Positions 17,055 to 25,329 of a stretch of DNA of 64,000 nt are shown one piece after another (the first letter of the stretch is position 1; the number at the start of each line of letters is the position of its first letter). Source of the DNA: Bergeyella sp. (lineage in GTDB: Bacteria; Bacteroidota; Bacteroidia; Flavobacteriales; Weeksellaceae); NCBI GenBank assembly GCA_030263285.1, contig SZYB01000003.1:145872-209871 (forward strand), given 5' to 3'. The notes below the pieces were generated by a model. The model did no database searches and had not been told where the DNA came from. It was given only the letters and a program-made list of their open reading frames with translations. A program made the translations under genes and the position numbers.

Positions 17055-18485
17055 ATGGGTACATTTAGGTTTTTTAGGTGGATAGGTGTGGCGGTGATTT
17101 TCGTCTCCGGTATTTTTTACGCCATTAATTTTTTTTATTCCTTTTCAGAGGAAATAAGAATCGTCAACAATATTTTTTTAGCTTTTGGGCTGCTTTTTTT
17201 CGCTTTAGGTAAACGCAATCTTACTACCTGGATTTTTGTTTGTATTATTTTGGGTGTCATCGTAGGGGGCGATTATCCTTCTGTAGCGGTTTCTTTAAGA
17301 CCGCTGAGCCAGGGTTTTATAAAGTTGGTAAAAACCATTGTGGCACCGTTGCTTTTTGCAAGTTTGGTATATGGTATCGCTGGGCATTCAGATCTGAAAC
17401 AAGTGGGAAGACTGGCGTGGAAATCTTTGGTGTATTTTTATTCTGCTACTACCATCGCTCTTATCATAGGTCTTATAGCCATTAATATCACAAAGGCAGG
17501 CGTAGGAATTGATGCCTCAAAAATTCCTCATCAAGAACTTCCCAAAATTTCTCCCACAAAGACATCTGATATGGAGTCTCTGGAGAGAATTCCGGAAAAT
17601 TTTCACTGGATATACAAAACAAGTGCTTTCTTTAGGGATATTTTTCCCGAAAATCTCGTAAAGTCGGTCTATGAAAATCAGATTCTGCAAATCGTGATTT
17701 TTGCTATAATTTTTGGAGTTGGGCTTGCCCAGCTGCCGGAAAAAAGGAAGAAACCATTAGTGGATTTCATGGATAGTCTTGCGGAGACAATGTATAGGTT
17801 TACTCATATCATTATGTATTTTGCTCCCATCGGAGTGGGGGCAGCTATGGCTTATACGGTGGGGCATATGGGCATGGGAATTCTAAAATATTTGTTTATG
17901 TTGCTTTTTACCCTTTATGTAGCGTTGGTTGCATTTGTTTTGTTGGTGCTTTTGCCCATTGCACTGTATAACAGAGTCCCGATAAAAAATTTTTTAAGAG
18001 CCATCAAAGAGCCTGTGTCTATTGCTTTTGCCACGACAAGTTCGGATGCGGCTTTGCCTATTGTGATGAGAAATATGGAGAAATTTGGGGTACCCAGGAA
18101 AATCGTTTCTTTTGTGATCCCTACGGGATATAGTTTTAATCTGGACGGTACTACGCTCTATTTGTCACTGGCTTCTATCTTTGTGGCGCAAGCTGCGGGC
18201 ATGCAGCTATCTGTTGCACAGCAGTTTTTTATAGGTCTTACCCTTATGATTACAAGCAAAGGAGTGGCGGCCATTCCTAGGGCTTCGCTTATTGTGCTTA
18301 TTGCCACTGCAGATCAGTTTGGTTTGCCTGTTTTCATCATTGCTGCAATTTTGGGGATAGATGAACTCATGGACATGGGAAGAACTACGGTAAATGTAAT
18401 AGGAAATTGTCTGGCTTCCGTAGTGGTGTCGAAATGGGAAAATGAATTCGATGAACAAAAAGCATTGTCTTTCAGAGAGGAATAA
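17055..18485 (+). CDS. dicarboxylate/amino acid:cation symporter (DAACS family)
   Basis: Inner-membrane secondary transporter that takes up dicarboxylates (succinate, malate, fumarate) or glutamate/aspartate with Na+ or H+. Family signatures are complete: AFATTSSDAALPIVMRN (the serine-rich re-entrant loop HP1, about residue 325), SFNLDGTTLYLSLASIFVAQ (NMDGT region of TM7), and LMITSKGVAAIPRASLIVL (HP2). At 476 residues it is about 50 longer than GltP/DctA; the extra length is an N-terminal pair of hydrophobic segments (residues about 8-50) before the usual first helix. The substrate cannot be decided from sequence. Confidence 0.9.
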   Translation: MGTFRFFRWIGVAVIFVSGIFYAINFFYSFSEEIRIVNNIFLAFGLLFFALGKRNLTTWIFVCIILGVIVGGDYPSVAVSLRPLSQGFIKLVKTIVAPLLFASLVYGIAGHSDLKQVGRLAWKSLVYFYSATTIALIIGLIAINITKAGVGIDASKIPHQELPKISPTKTSDMESLERIPENFHWIYKTSAFFRDIFPENLVKSVYENQILQIVIFAIIFGVGLAQLPEKRKKPLVDFMDSLAETMYRFTHIIMYFAPIGVGAAMAYTVGHMGMGILKYLFMLLFTLYVALVAFVLLVLLPIALYNRVPIKNFLRAIKEPVSIAFATTSSDAALPIVMRNMEKFGVPRKIVSFVIPTGYSFNLDGTTLYLSLASIFVAQAAGMQLSVAQQFFIGLTLMITSKGVAAIPRASLIVLIATADQFGLPVFIIAAILGIDELMDMGRTTVNVIGNCLASVVVSKWENEFDEQKALSFREE

Positions 18486-18525
18486 ATTTTGTCGATATAA
18501 ATACCAAAAAAAAATACACAAAATG

Positions 18526-18533
18526 TATCTTTG
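18526..18533 (+). promoter_or_regulatory. TAnnTTTG promoter element before the E2 gene
   Basis: TATCTTTG, a perfect -7 element, ends 23 bases before the ATG of the acyltransferase gene. No TTG/TTTG lies at the right distance upstream, where the sequence is A-rich, so only the -7 half is supported. Confidence 0.45.
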
Positions 18534-18556
18534 TCCCGAGATCAAAAAAATCTAAA

Positions 18557-19972
18557 ATGTCCGAATATAAATTAGTGCTCCCGGCGATGGGAGAGGGGGT
18601 GATGGAGGCAACTATTGTCAGTTGGTTAGTAGCAGAGGGCGACAGGGTAAAAGAAGATGATAGTGTAGTAGAGATTGCTACAGATAAAGTAGATTCGGAT
18701 GTTCCCACTCCTGTTTCAGGAAAGGTTGTTTCTATCCTAAAAAAGAAAGATGAGACAGCACGGGTGGGGGAGGTTATTGCCATTATTGAAATGGAAGGAG
18801 CAGGTCAAGTGCGGGACACAGGAGAGAACAAAGAAACGCACAAAGAATCTTCAGCGCCCGGTCATTCACAAGATTCCTTCGGAGAGAAGGAGGAGGATGC
18901 GCAGATCTCCATATCTGAATCTGATGCAGAAGTCATTACGGAATTGGAGCGCCCTTTGCATTTAGCTTCAGCAAAAACAATAAATTTGGAAGAGTCCGAA
19001 TCCTATTTTTCTCCTTTGGTTCGTTCTATGATCCGGGAAGAGAAAGTAACAGATCGCGAGCTTTCCATGATAAAGGGTTCGGGGCTTAATAACAGAATAA
19101 CCAAGGAGGATATTCTGGAGTTTTTAGACAGACGTGCACATTCCGGCAGTGCCGATGATGATACAAGAGCATCCTCCCTAGAAGGTTATTCAAGTATAGT
19201 TTCTGATGAAGCTAGATCCGAAAAAAAGGAAAAAGGTTTTGTTTCCTCAACGTCTGCCTCTGATGGAGACGAGGTGATCCCCATGGACAGAATGAGAAGG
19301 ATCATTGCGCAAAATATGGTGAGATCAAAACAAATTGCCCCTCATGTTACCTCTTTTATAGAGACCGATGTTACCCGTATAGTACAGTGGAGAAATAAAT
19401 TCAAAAATTCTTTTCAGCAAAGAACAGGAGAGAAGCTTACTTATACGCCCATCTTTGTAAAAGCTGTGGTAAAGGCTATTGAACATTTTCCTCTCGTCAA
19501 TATTTCGGTACAGGGGGAAGAAATAATAAAGAAAAAAAACATCAATATAGGTATAGCCACGGCTTTACCGGACGGAAATCTTATAGTGCCTGTTATAAAA
19601 AATGCAAACCAACTTTCGTTGTTTGGGCTTGCAAAAGCGCTCAATGATATCGTGTACAGAGCGAGAAATAAAAAGCTGAAACCCGAAGATACACAGGGAG
19701 CTACTTATACGATTTCCAATATAGGAAGCTTTGGAAATCTCATGGGGACACCTATTATTCCTCAACCTCAGGTCGCTATACTGGCAATTGGGGCGATTAT
19801 GAAAAAACCGGTTGTTTTGGAGACAGATTCCGGTGATGCGATCGCAATACGCAGTATGATGTTTATGTCTCATTCTTATGATCACAGAGTGGTAGACGGA
19901 TCGTTGGGAGGGCTGTTTCTGAAATATGTTCACGATTACTTACAAAATTGGGACTTGAGTAAAGAAATATAG
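18557..19972 (+). CDS. 2-oxo acid dehydrogenase E2 (dihydrolipoamide acyltransferase)
   Basis: Core acyltransferase of a 2-oxo acid dehydrogenase complex. The N-terminal lipoyl domain (residues about 2-78) carries the lipoyl-lysine Lys44 in EIATDKVDSDVP. A long acidic linker follows, then a peripheral subunit-binding domain (SPLVRSMIREEKVTDRELSM, about 152-190), a second linker, and the catalytic domain with the active-site motif SHSYDHRVVDGSLGG near the C terminus. The 471-residue length and single lipoyl domain fit branched-chain or unspecified E2 rather than the PDH E2. No E1 or E3 gene lies near, so its complex is encoded elsewhere. The ClC gene starts nine bases downstream, suggesting cotranscription. 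Confidence 0.92.
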   Translation: MSEYKLVLPAMGEGVMEATIVSWLVAEGDRVKEDDSVVEIATDKVDSDVPTPVSGKVVSILKKKDETARVGEVIAIIEMEGAGQVRDTGENKETHKESSAPGHSQDSFGEKEEDAQISISESDAEVITELERPLHLASAKTINLEESESYFSPLVRSMIREEKVTDRELSMIKGSGLNNRITKEDILEFLDRRAHSGSADDDTRASSLEGYSSIVSDEARSEKKEKGFVSSTSASDGDEVIPMDRMRRIIAQNMVRSKQIAPHVTSFIETDVTRIVQWRNKFKNSFQQRTGEKLTYTPIFVKAVVKAIEHFPLVNISVQGEEIIKKKNINIGIATALPDGNLIVPVIKNANQLSLFGLAKALNDIVYRARNKKLKPEDTQGATYTISNIGSFGNLMGTPIIPQPQVAILAIGAIMKKPVVLETDSGDAIAIRSMMFMSHSYDHRVVDGSLGGLFLKYVHDYLQNWDLSKEI

Positions 19973-19981
19973 AGATGTTGT

Positions 19982-21325
19982 ATGTTACTAAAGCTCATCA
20001 AATATATAATAGATACACTCGGCAATGCGTTTGAACAGATCAGTAACGACAGAGTTCGTTATAATTTACTTCAGGCCATACCATTTTGGTTCTGCTCTAT
20101 TGTTACAGGACTTTTGGCAGTGATCTATGCTAAAATTTTTCATTGGGGAGAAGATATTATCAGGCTGATGATGGCTTGGCATTCATGGACCATTTTTGTT
20201 ATTTCTCCCGTTTGTTTTGTTTTTTCTTGGTGGCTGGTTTATCGTTTTGCTCCTTATGCAAAAGGGAGTGGAATTCCTCAGGTGATGGCAGCGATAGAAA
20301 TGTCCAACCCTAAGGAGGGCAAGGGCATAAAGTATCTTTTGAGCATCAAAATTATTCTCATCAAAATAGTTTCTTCTTTGGTGTTGGTAATAGGGGGAGG
20401 AGCTGTAGGACGGGAAGGTCCCACAATCCAGATTGCGGGTTCGGTTTTTCATAAGGTAAACGAATATTTGCCTGCTTGGTGGCCCAGAGTTTCGAAAAGG
20501 AATATGATCATGACGGGTGCAGCTGCGGGACTTGCAGCCGCATTTAATACGCCTATGGGGGGAATAGTTTTTGCAGTGGAAGAATTGGCAAAAACACACA
20601 TTCGATACTTTAAAACGGCTCTGTTTACCGCTGTAATAGTTGCGGGTCTTACGGCACAGACATTTGCTGGATCTTATTTATATTTTGGATATCCCAAAAC
20701 TCAGGGGGTCACCTTGATGGTGATGTTTCCTGTAATTCTTGTATCTGGAGTATCCGGGGTTTTGGCAAGTAAATTAGCGCAGTGGATGCTTGCAATCCAT
20801 GCATGGAAAAAAAAACTGAAGACCCCGGGACAAAATATCATTTTTCTTCTTCTCACCGCTTTTTTAGTCGCTGGCATAGCCTATTTTATCAGTCCTCTTA
20901 TTTTGGGTTCTGGGAATGATTTGATAGAGAAAGTATTATTTACTTCAGATAAAAATGAAGCATGGTATGTTCCTCTATTTAGGATGTTGGGACCGGCGCT
21001 TTCTTTCACCTCCGGAGGAGCGGGAGGGGTATTCGCCCCTGCTTTATCCGCAGGCGCCAGCATAGGTTCTGTAGTTTCCGGATGGTTGGGGATTACTCCA
21101 CATGAGAGTAATGTCGTGATTCTTGCAGGGATGGTGGGTTTTCTTACGGGCATTACAAGAGCTCCTTTTACTTCTTCTATTCTTGTACTGGAAATGACCG
21201 ACAGGCATTCTCTGGTATTTCACCTCATGCTTGCAGGGATGGTTTCTTCTTTAGTTTCCTTAGCCATCAGCAGGAAATCTCTCTATGATGTGCTCAAAGA
21301 TACTTATCTAAAGGAGCTCACGTAA
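19982..21325 (+). CDS. ClC-type chloride channel or H+/Cl- antiporter
   Basis: Multi-pass inner-membrane protein of the ClC family. The three anion-pathway motifs are present: GSGIPQV (about residue 94), GREGPTIQIAG with the gating glutamate (about 143-153), and GGAGGVFAPALSAGASIG (about 345), corresponding to GxFxP. A second glutamate in FAVEELAK may be the proton-pathway residue. No CBS domains follow, so at 447 residues it is the short bacterial form. It lies nine bases after the E2 gene and is convergent, with an 8-base overlap, with the nonsense-mutated epimerase gene on the other strand. Confidence 0.92.
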   Translation: MLLKLIKYIIDTLGNAFEQISNDRVRYNLLQAIPFWFCSIVTGLLAVIYAKIFHWGEDIIRLMMAWHSWTIFVISPVCFVFSWWLVYRFAPYAKGSGIPQVMAAIEMSNPKEGKGIKYLLSIKIILIKIVSSLVLVIGGGAVGREGPTIQIAGSVFHKVNEYLPAWWPRVSKRNMIMTGAAAGLAAAFNTPMGGIVFAVEELAKTHIRYFKTALFTAVIVAGLTAQTFAGSYLYFGYPKTQGVTLMVMFPVILVSGVSGVLASKLAQWMLAIHAWKKKLKTPGQNIIFLLLTAFLVAGIAYFISPLILGSGNDLIEKVLFTSDKNEAWYVPLFRMLGPALSFTSGGAGGVFAPALSAGASIGSVVSGWLGITPHESNVVILAGMVGFLTGITRAPFTSSILVLEMTDRHSLVFHLMLAGMVSSLVSLAISRKSLYDVLKDTYLKELT

Positions 21326-22220
21326 ATATGCTATCTAGGGCTAGGGCAGAGCTAAGTGATGGATATTTAAGCTCAAATCCGGAACGTTTTATCTTTTCGT
21401 TGGAAGCTCTGTTCCTTCCAGAAATCATTTCGCTCATTTCTTCTAGAAAAAGCCGAACGGCAAATGCCGGGATGTTTATGGAAAAGAAATATCTGTTCAT
21501 ATTTTTCGCAAGTTTTTTCATGAACATTTTTTGTGTGGTATATTCATCCGATACTGTGTTATAAGAACCATACATGGGTGTTTTACAGCGTGACAAAATA
21601 GGGCATAAAGAATCCTCTATTATGTATCCAGTTAATCCATTGTTTGCCGCTGCCAAATTCCTGAAGCGAGGATGATTATTCGTTATTTTTTTTAATGCCT
21701 CAAGGAAGCCTTTCTTGGAGGAAAGGACAGCTGAAATTCTTAATTTGACGATCCTTTCCGTGATCACCGAGAATTCGTCGGCTGCATTTTCCCAGGCATT
21801 ACATACCTCAGAGAGAAAATCACATCTCTTTCTTGGATCTTTTTCGGTCAAGAGAGCATTTGAAGTAAAACTTCCATAATAATTAATTCCGGAAGCAGAG
21901 ATGAAGCAGGATAAAGACATTTTTCTTTTGACACATTCATCAAGCAGGAAACGGGCGAAAGTACACGACTTTCAAGAATCTCTCTTTTATAAGGCAGGTG
22001 TCCATCTTTTATTGACGGGAGCCCCTGCTAAATGAATTATAGCTTCCATATTTTCCAACGCTTCCGGATCAATTACTTCTTTTTTGTAATCCCAAAAAAA
22101 TAATGGGAACCGAAAACATTTCTCCTTGTAAGCATTTTTACGCAGTGACCATTTTTTGCCAGTTTTTTCCTTCAGCAGACTTCCCATAAGACCTGTTGCC
22201 CCGCTCATGGGGATATTCAT
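21318..22220 (-). pseudogene. nonsense-mutated TIGR01777 NAD-dependent epimerase (YfcH/SulA type)
   Basis: Read on the - strand from 22220, the frame begins MNIPMSGATGLMGSLLKE (dinucleotide-binding GxxGxxG), continues with ENMEAIIHLAGAPVNKRWT, and then meets TAA (21987-21989) and TGA (21972-21974). It resumes in the same frame with FISASGINYYG, the active-site segment, NAWENAADE, and the C-terminal signature INIPAFAVRLFLEEMSEM ... KRSGFELKYPSLSSAL. No frameshift is needed: the whole 300-codon family length is in one frame, broken by two nonsense codons five codons apart. The gene therefore looks recently inactivated. The upstream partner is the intact DUF493 gene 22 bases away. Sequencing error is unlikely to create two separate in-frame stops. 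Confidence 0.8.
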
Positions 22221-22242
22221 TAGATTCCGGTTATATAATGGT

Positions 22243-22548
22243 TTACAGCACAATCACCTCTTTTACTAACGAAACTTCTTTGTAGATTTTTATTACTTGA
22301 TCTGCGTCAATGACAAATGCATTTACGCTGAGGGAGGTATATTTTGCATTTTTGCTTTCTCTGTTTGTAAAGGTGGTTTTTATTCCGTCAAATATTCTAT
22401 ATATCTCAGAAAACTTGGATGTATTGTTGGGAAGAATAAATTTAAAAAGATAATTTTCCGGGAAATCATGGGTTTCGTCAAGTTTTTCTTTCAGAGAAGC
22501 ATAAAACTCGTCGGTTTTTCTCTGTGCGTTAGAATCCAAAATTATCAT
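22243..22548 (-). CDS. DUF493 (YbeD-like) family protein
   Basis: A 101-residue cytoplasmic protein. The core LFKFILPNNTSKFSEIYRIF and the spaced TSLSVNAFVIDADQVIKIYK match the small ferredoxin-like DUF493/YbeD family, members of which resemble ACT-type regulatory folds; function is not established. It begins 26 bases after a - strand TACTTTTG promoter element and is followed by the broken epimerase gene, with which it probably formed a two-gene operon. Confidence 0.8.
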   Translation of the reverse strand: MIILDSNAQRKTDEFYASLKEKLDETHDFPENYLFKFILPNNTSKFSEIYRIFDGIKTTFTNRESKNAKYTSLSVNAFVIDADQVIKIYKEVSLVKEVIVL

Positions 22549-22573
22549 GTGCGGTTTTTTTCATTATTTCCGA

Positions 22574-22581
22574 CAAAAGTA
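22574..22581 (-). promoter_or_regulatory. TAnnTTTG promoter element for the DUF493 gene
   Basis: On the - strand TACTTTTG matches the -7 consensus exactly and ends 26 bases before the DUF493 start. A good -33 element is not evident. Confidence 0.5.
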
Positions 22582-22647
22582 CGAATTAAAATAATGGATG
22601 TAGTAGGGCATATTTTTTTGTACAGTATAACAATCCAAAAACTTGGT

Positions 22648-22655
22648 TAACTTTG
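22648..22655 (+). promoter_or_regulatory. TAnnTTTG element, upstream copy before the M23 gene
   Basis: TAACTTTG on the + strand, an exact -7 consensus, 98 bases before the M23 gene start; the nearest TTTG (22617-22620) is 27 bases upstream, a little too far. A second -7 element lies at 22719, so the peptidase gene may have tandem promoters. Confidence 0.35.
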
Positions 22656-22718
22656 CCAATCAATATATAATAAATAATTAATGAAATACAAGGGTTTTAA
22701 ACTTTTTTGTTTTTTTCC

Positions 22719-22726
22719 TAGCTTTG
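22719..22726 (+). promoter_or_regulatory. TAnnTTTG promoter element for the M23 peptidase gene
   Basis: TAGCTTTG, an exact -7 consensus, ends 26 bases before the TTG start. The matching upstream position holds TTTTA rather than TTTG. Confidence 0.45.
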
Positions 22727-22752
22727 CCGCTGGTTTGTAAGATTTAAAGATT

Positions 22753-23565
22753 TTGAAAAAGAAAACATCAGTCATTATAATAGACGAGGGAGGAAAAGAT
22801 AACAGAGTACTTCAGGTGCCTACGAGAATATTGCTTAACTGGAAGAAGTACATGCTCTTTTTTAGTGGGGTTATTGCTGTTTTGTTGGTTGTTTTGGGTG
22901 TTTTTATCTATCAGAAAACCAGTGCGTTTTATCAGGAAAAATTAGCTAAGGCGAATAGAATTAGAAGTCTTATAGACATAAAAAAAATGAAGAAAGCTTT
23001 TAGATATATAGACAAAGGTGTATATGACATCAATTCTTTTCTTGAAGAAAGAGGTTTAGAAAAGCTTAAGATCAAAAATACGGGTGGGGTGAGTCAGGAT
23101 TTTGACATCACAGATGTCAATGAGTTTGCAGATTACTATAAAACTAAGATCGAAAAAATAAAATTAAAGCTGGAAAATACCCCTCTGGGAGCTCCCGTTT
23201 CTGGACAAATTACTTCAGGCTTTGGTTTTAGGACGAATCCGTTTGGTTATTTTAATACAGAGCATCATTCGGGAATTGATTTTAAAGGAAATATAGGAGA
23301 TCCTGTGAGGGTATCTGCGGGGGGTAAGGTAGTTTTGGCCGGAGTTAATGGAGGGTATGGAAACTGTGTTATCGTAGAGCATGGAGGAAAACTAAAGAGT
23401 TTGTATGCTCATCTGAGCAAAATTTTAGTGAAAGTAGGGGAAGAGGTGTCTTCCGGTCAGCTTATAGGAGAATTAGGAAATACAGGGAGAAGTACAGGAT
23501 CCCATTTACATTACGAAATAATGAGTGATGGTAAAAAAACAGATCCGAAACCTTTTATTAATTAA
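22753..23565 (+). CDS. M23 family murein endopeptidase, membrane-anchored
   Basis: A LytM/lysostaphin-type zinc peptidase acting on peptidoglycan cross-links in the periplasm. One transmembrane helix (about residues 34-56, MLFFSGVIAVLLVVLGVFIY) is followed by a charged, probably coiled segment. The catalytic domain begins near residue 148: GFGFRTNPFGYFNTEHHSGI with the first zinc His and Asp (HSGID), then the C-terminal HLHYE with the remaining ligand, so all zinc ligands are present. Translation must start at TTG (22753), since the upstream ATG at 22681 ends after six codons and the first internal ATG lies inside the anchor. The bactofilin gene follows six bases later; M23-bactofilin pairs act together in cell-shape control in other bacteria. 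Confidence 0.88.
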   Translation: MKKKTSVIIIDEGGKDNRVLQVPTRILLNWKKYMLFFSGVIAVLLVVLGVFIYQKTSAFYQEKLAKANRIRSLIDIKKMKKAFRYIDKGVYDINSFLEERGLEKLKIKNTGGVSQDFDITDVNEFADYYKTKIEKIKLKLENTPLGAPVSGQITSGFGFRTNPFGYFNTEHHSGIDFKGNIGDPVRVSAGGKVVLAGVNGGYGNCVIVEHGGKLKSLYAHLSKILVKVGEEVSSGQLIGELGNTGRSTGSHLHYEIMSDGKKTDPKPFIN

Positions 23566-23571
23566 CAAGAT

Positions 23572-24039
23572 ATGTTGTTTAAATTGAGAAGTGGCGAGAA
23601 AGTAAGAAAGGATAATAATGTAGACAATATCCCCATTACTACGGTCATAGGTTCGGAAATATTTATTTCAGGGGATATAAAGGGAGCACAGGTGATAAAG
23701 ATAGATGGGAGAATAAGAGGAGATGTTGAAGTGGAAAAAAGAATAATTTTAGGAGAAAAGTGTTTTCTGGAGGGAAATCTCAAGAGTCATAGTATTATTA
23801 TTTATGGCAAGATTGTAGGTAATGTAGAATCTGTAGATCTCACACTCATGAGTACAGGAATGGTAGATGGAGATATCACTACAGAAACTTTAGAGATAAA
23901 TAAGGGGGGGCGGTATAATGGCAAGCTTACGATGAAGGAAAGACCGGAGAGTACAGATATAGGGCACAACGCCGGGGTTCACAAAGTAAGTGATAGGAAA
24001 AATGTGAAAAAGTCTATTGGTCAATCTTCAAATAAATAA
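23572..24039 (+). CDS. bactofilin (polymer-forming cytoskeletal protein)
   Basis: A 155-residue cytoplasmic scaffold protein that self-assembles into filaments. The central part is a right-handed beta helix made of short repeats: TTVIGSEIFISGDIKGAQVI, KIDGRIRGDVEVEKRIILG, GNLKSHSIIIYGKIVGNVES, with the typical G-x-I-x-G-D/N turns. The ends are short, charged and probably disordered. It lies directly behind the M23 peptidase gene; by analogy to bactofilin/LmdC-type pairs it probably localises that enzyme. Its stop codon lies about 100 bases before the RND adaptor start. Confidence 0.9.
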   Translation: MLFKLRSGEKVRKDNNVDNIPITTVIGSEIFISGDIKGAQVIKIDGRIRGDVEVEKRIILGEKCFLEGNLKSHSIIIYGKIVGNVESVDLTLMSTGMVDGDITTETLEINKGGRYNGKLTMKERPESTDIGHNAGVHKVSDRKNVKKSIGQSSNK

Positions 24040-24136
24040 CCAGAATATTAGAAAAAGCTACCTCTTTATCCTGTTTTTCTTTTCCTTTATCAATTTCAAT
24101 TCACTTATATTCTTGTTTTTTCTTACTTCCTTAAAG

Positions 24137-25291
24137 ATGAAAAAGATCGCTTTTTTACTTTGCAATACGTCGTTCGTTCTTCTCTCCGTACTATTTTTAT
24201 CCATTACGGTATTTTCTTGTGGTAAGGAAGATAAATATCATCAAGATTATGATACGGAGGATTTTCGTATTCTAGGGGATACCATTGAAGTAGTTGAAAA
24301 TTCAAAAATTCAAAAACAGCTAGGCTTTCAGGAAGTTTTTCCACAGGAATTCAGAGCGGAGCTCACTACGGCCGGCATCGTAAAAGCCATTCCCAACAAA
24401 TATGCAAGAATTACGCCTCCCTTTGCGGGAAAAGTTCTGAAATCTTATGTGAGATTGGGTCAGATGGTTTCTGCGGGTTCTCCTTTATTTGCCATGAGTT
24501 CGCCCGATTATTTTGCTGCACAGAAAGAATACTTTGATGCTGTACAGGAATTAAAACAAGCAGAAAGAAATTATAAGCGACAGCAAGATCTCGTGGAGCA
24601 TGGAGTAGGAATAAAAAAGGAATTAGAGGAAGCGGAAACGGTTTACAGGATGAACCAGTCTGCGGTTTCCAATTCCGAATCCATTCTCAAGGTTTTTAAT
24701 ATGAATTTCCCAAAGATTTCTCTGGATCAGAAGCTTATTGTGAGGTCACCCATCGCAGGGCAGGTGATAGAAAATTTTATTGTGATCGGTCAGTATGTAA
24801 AAAAGGACGAAGACGATCCTCTGGTTATTGTGGCAGAGGTATCAAAAGTATGGGTAGTAGGACAAATAAAGGAGAAAGACTTGGCTCTTGCTCGGGGGCT
24901 GGAAAACGTGGATATTAACATTGCTTCTTACCCTGGTAAAAATATCAAAGGAAAAATTTTTCATGTAGGGGAATCGGTAGACGAAAATACGAGAAGTGTA
25001 GAGGTTCTTATAGAGTGTGATAATAGAGAAGAATTCCTAAAACTAGGGATGTATGCCACAGTTCATTTTAAGCGGGAAAGTGAGATGAAAATTATCATTC
25101 CATCGGAAGCCGTATTTCAAGGTGAGAATGAACAATTTGTATTTCTGAAGGTGGGCAGAGATAAGTTTATGAGAAAATCTATACACACCGAAGGCACTTC
25201 AAAGGGTGGTAATATTGTTGTTGCTTCCGGTCTAGAGCAGGGAGATACTATCGTAAGTAAGGGAGGTATTTATTTACTGGATATAAAATAA
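24137..25291 (+). CDS. RND efflux periplasmic adaptor (CzcB/CusB-like lipoprotein)
   Basis: Membrane-fusion protein linking the inner-membrane pump to the outer-membrane channel. The ATG at 24137 is chosen because it gives a lipoprotein signal ending ITVFSC (Cys at about residue 32), although the frame is open 40 codons upstream into the bactofilin gene. The order is a barrel-sandwich half (TPPFAGKVLKSYVRLGQMVS), an alpha-hairpin coiled coil rich in Glu/Gln (about 145-195), the second half (LIVRSPIAGQVIENFIVIGQ), a beta-barrel and a membrane-proximal domain ending EQGDTIVSKGGIYLLD. The partner pump is 38 bases downstream and of the heavy-metal type, so metal export is likely. Confidence 0.9.
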   Translation: MKKIAFLLCNTSFVLLSVLFLSITVFSCGKEDKYHQDYDTEDFRILGDTIEVVENSKIQKQLGFQEVFPQEFRAELTTAGIVKAIPNKYARITPPFAGKVLKSYVRLGQMVSAGSPLFAMSSPDYFAAQKEYFDAVQELKQAERNYKRQQDLVEHGVGIKKELEEAETVYRMNQSAVSNSESILKVFNMNFPKISLDQKLIVRSPIAGQVIENFIVIGQYVKKDEDDPLVIVAEVSKVWVVGQIKEKDLALARGLENVDINIASYPGKNIKGKIFHVGESVDENTRSVEVLIECDNREEFLKLGMYATVHFKRESEMKIIIPSEAVFQGENEQFVFLKVGRDKFMRKSIHTEGTSKGGNIVVASGLEQGDTIVSKGGIYLLDIK

Positions 25292-25329
25292 AAAATAGAC
25301 ATGCAATTTTAGTTTTTAGATTTTTCGGT

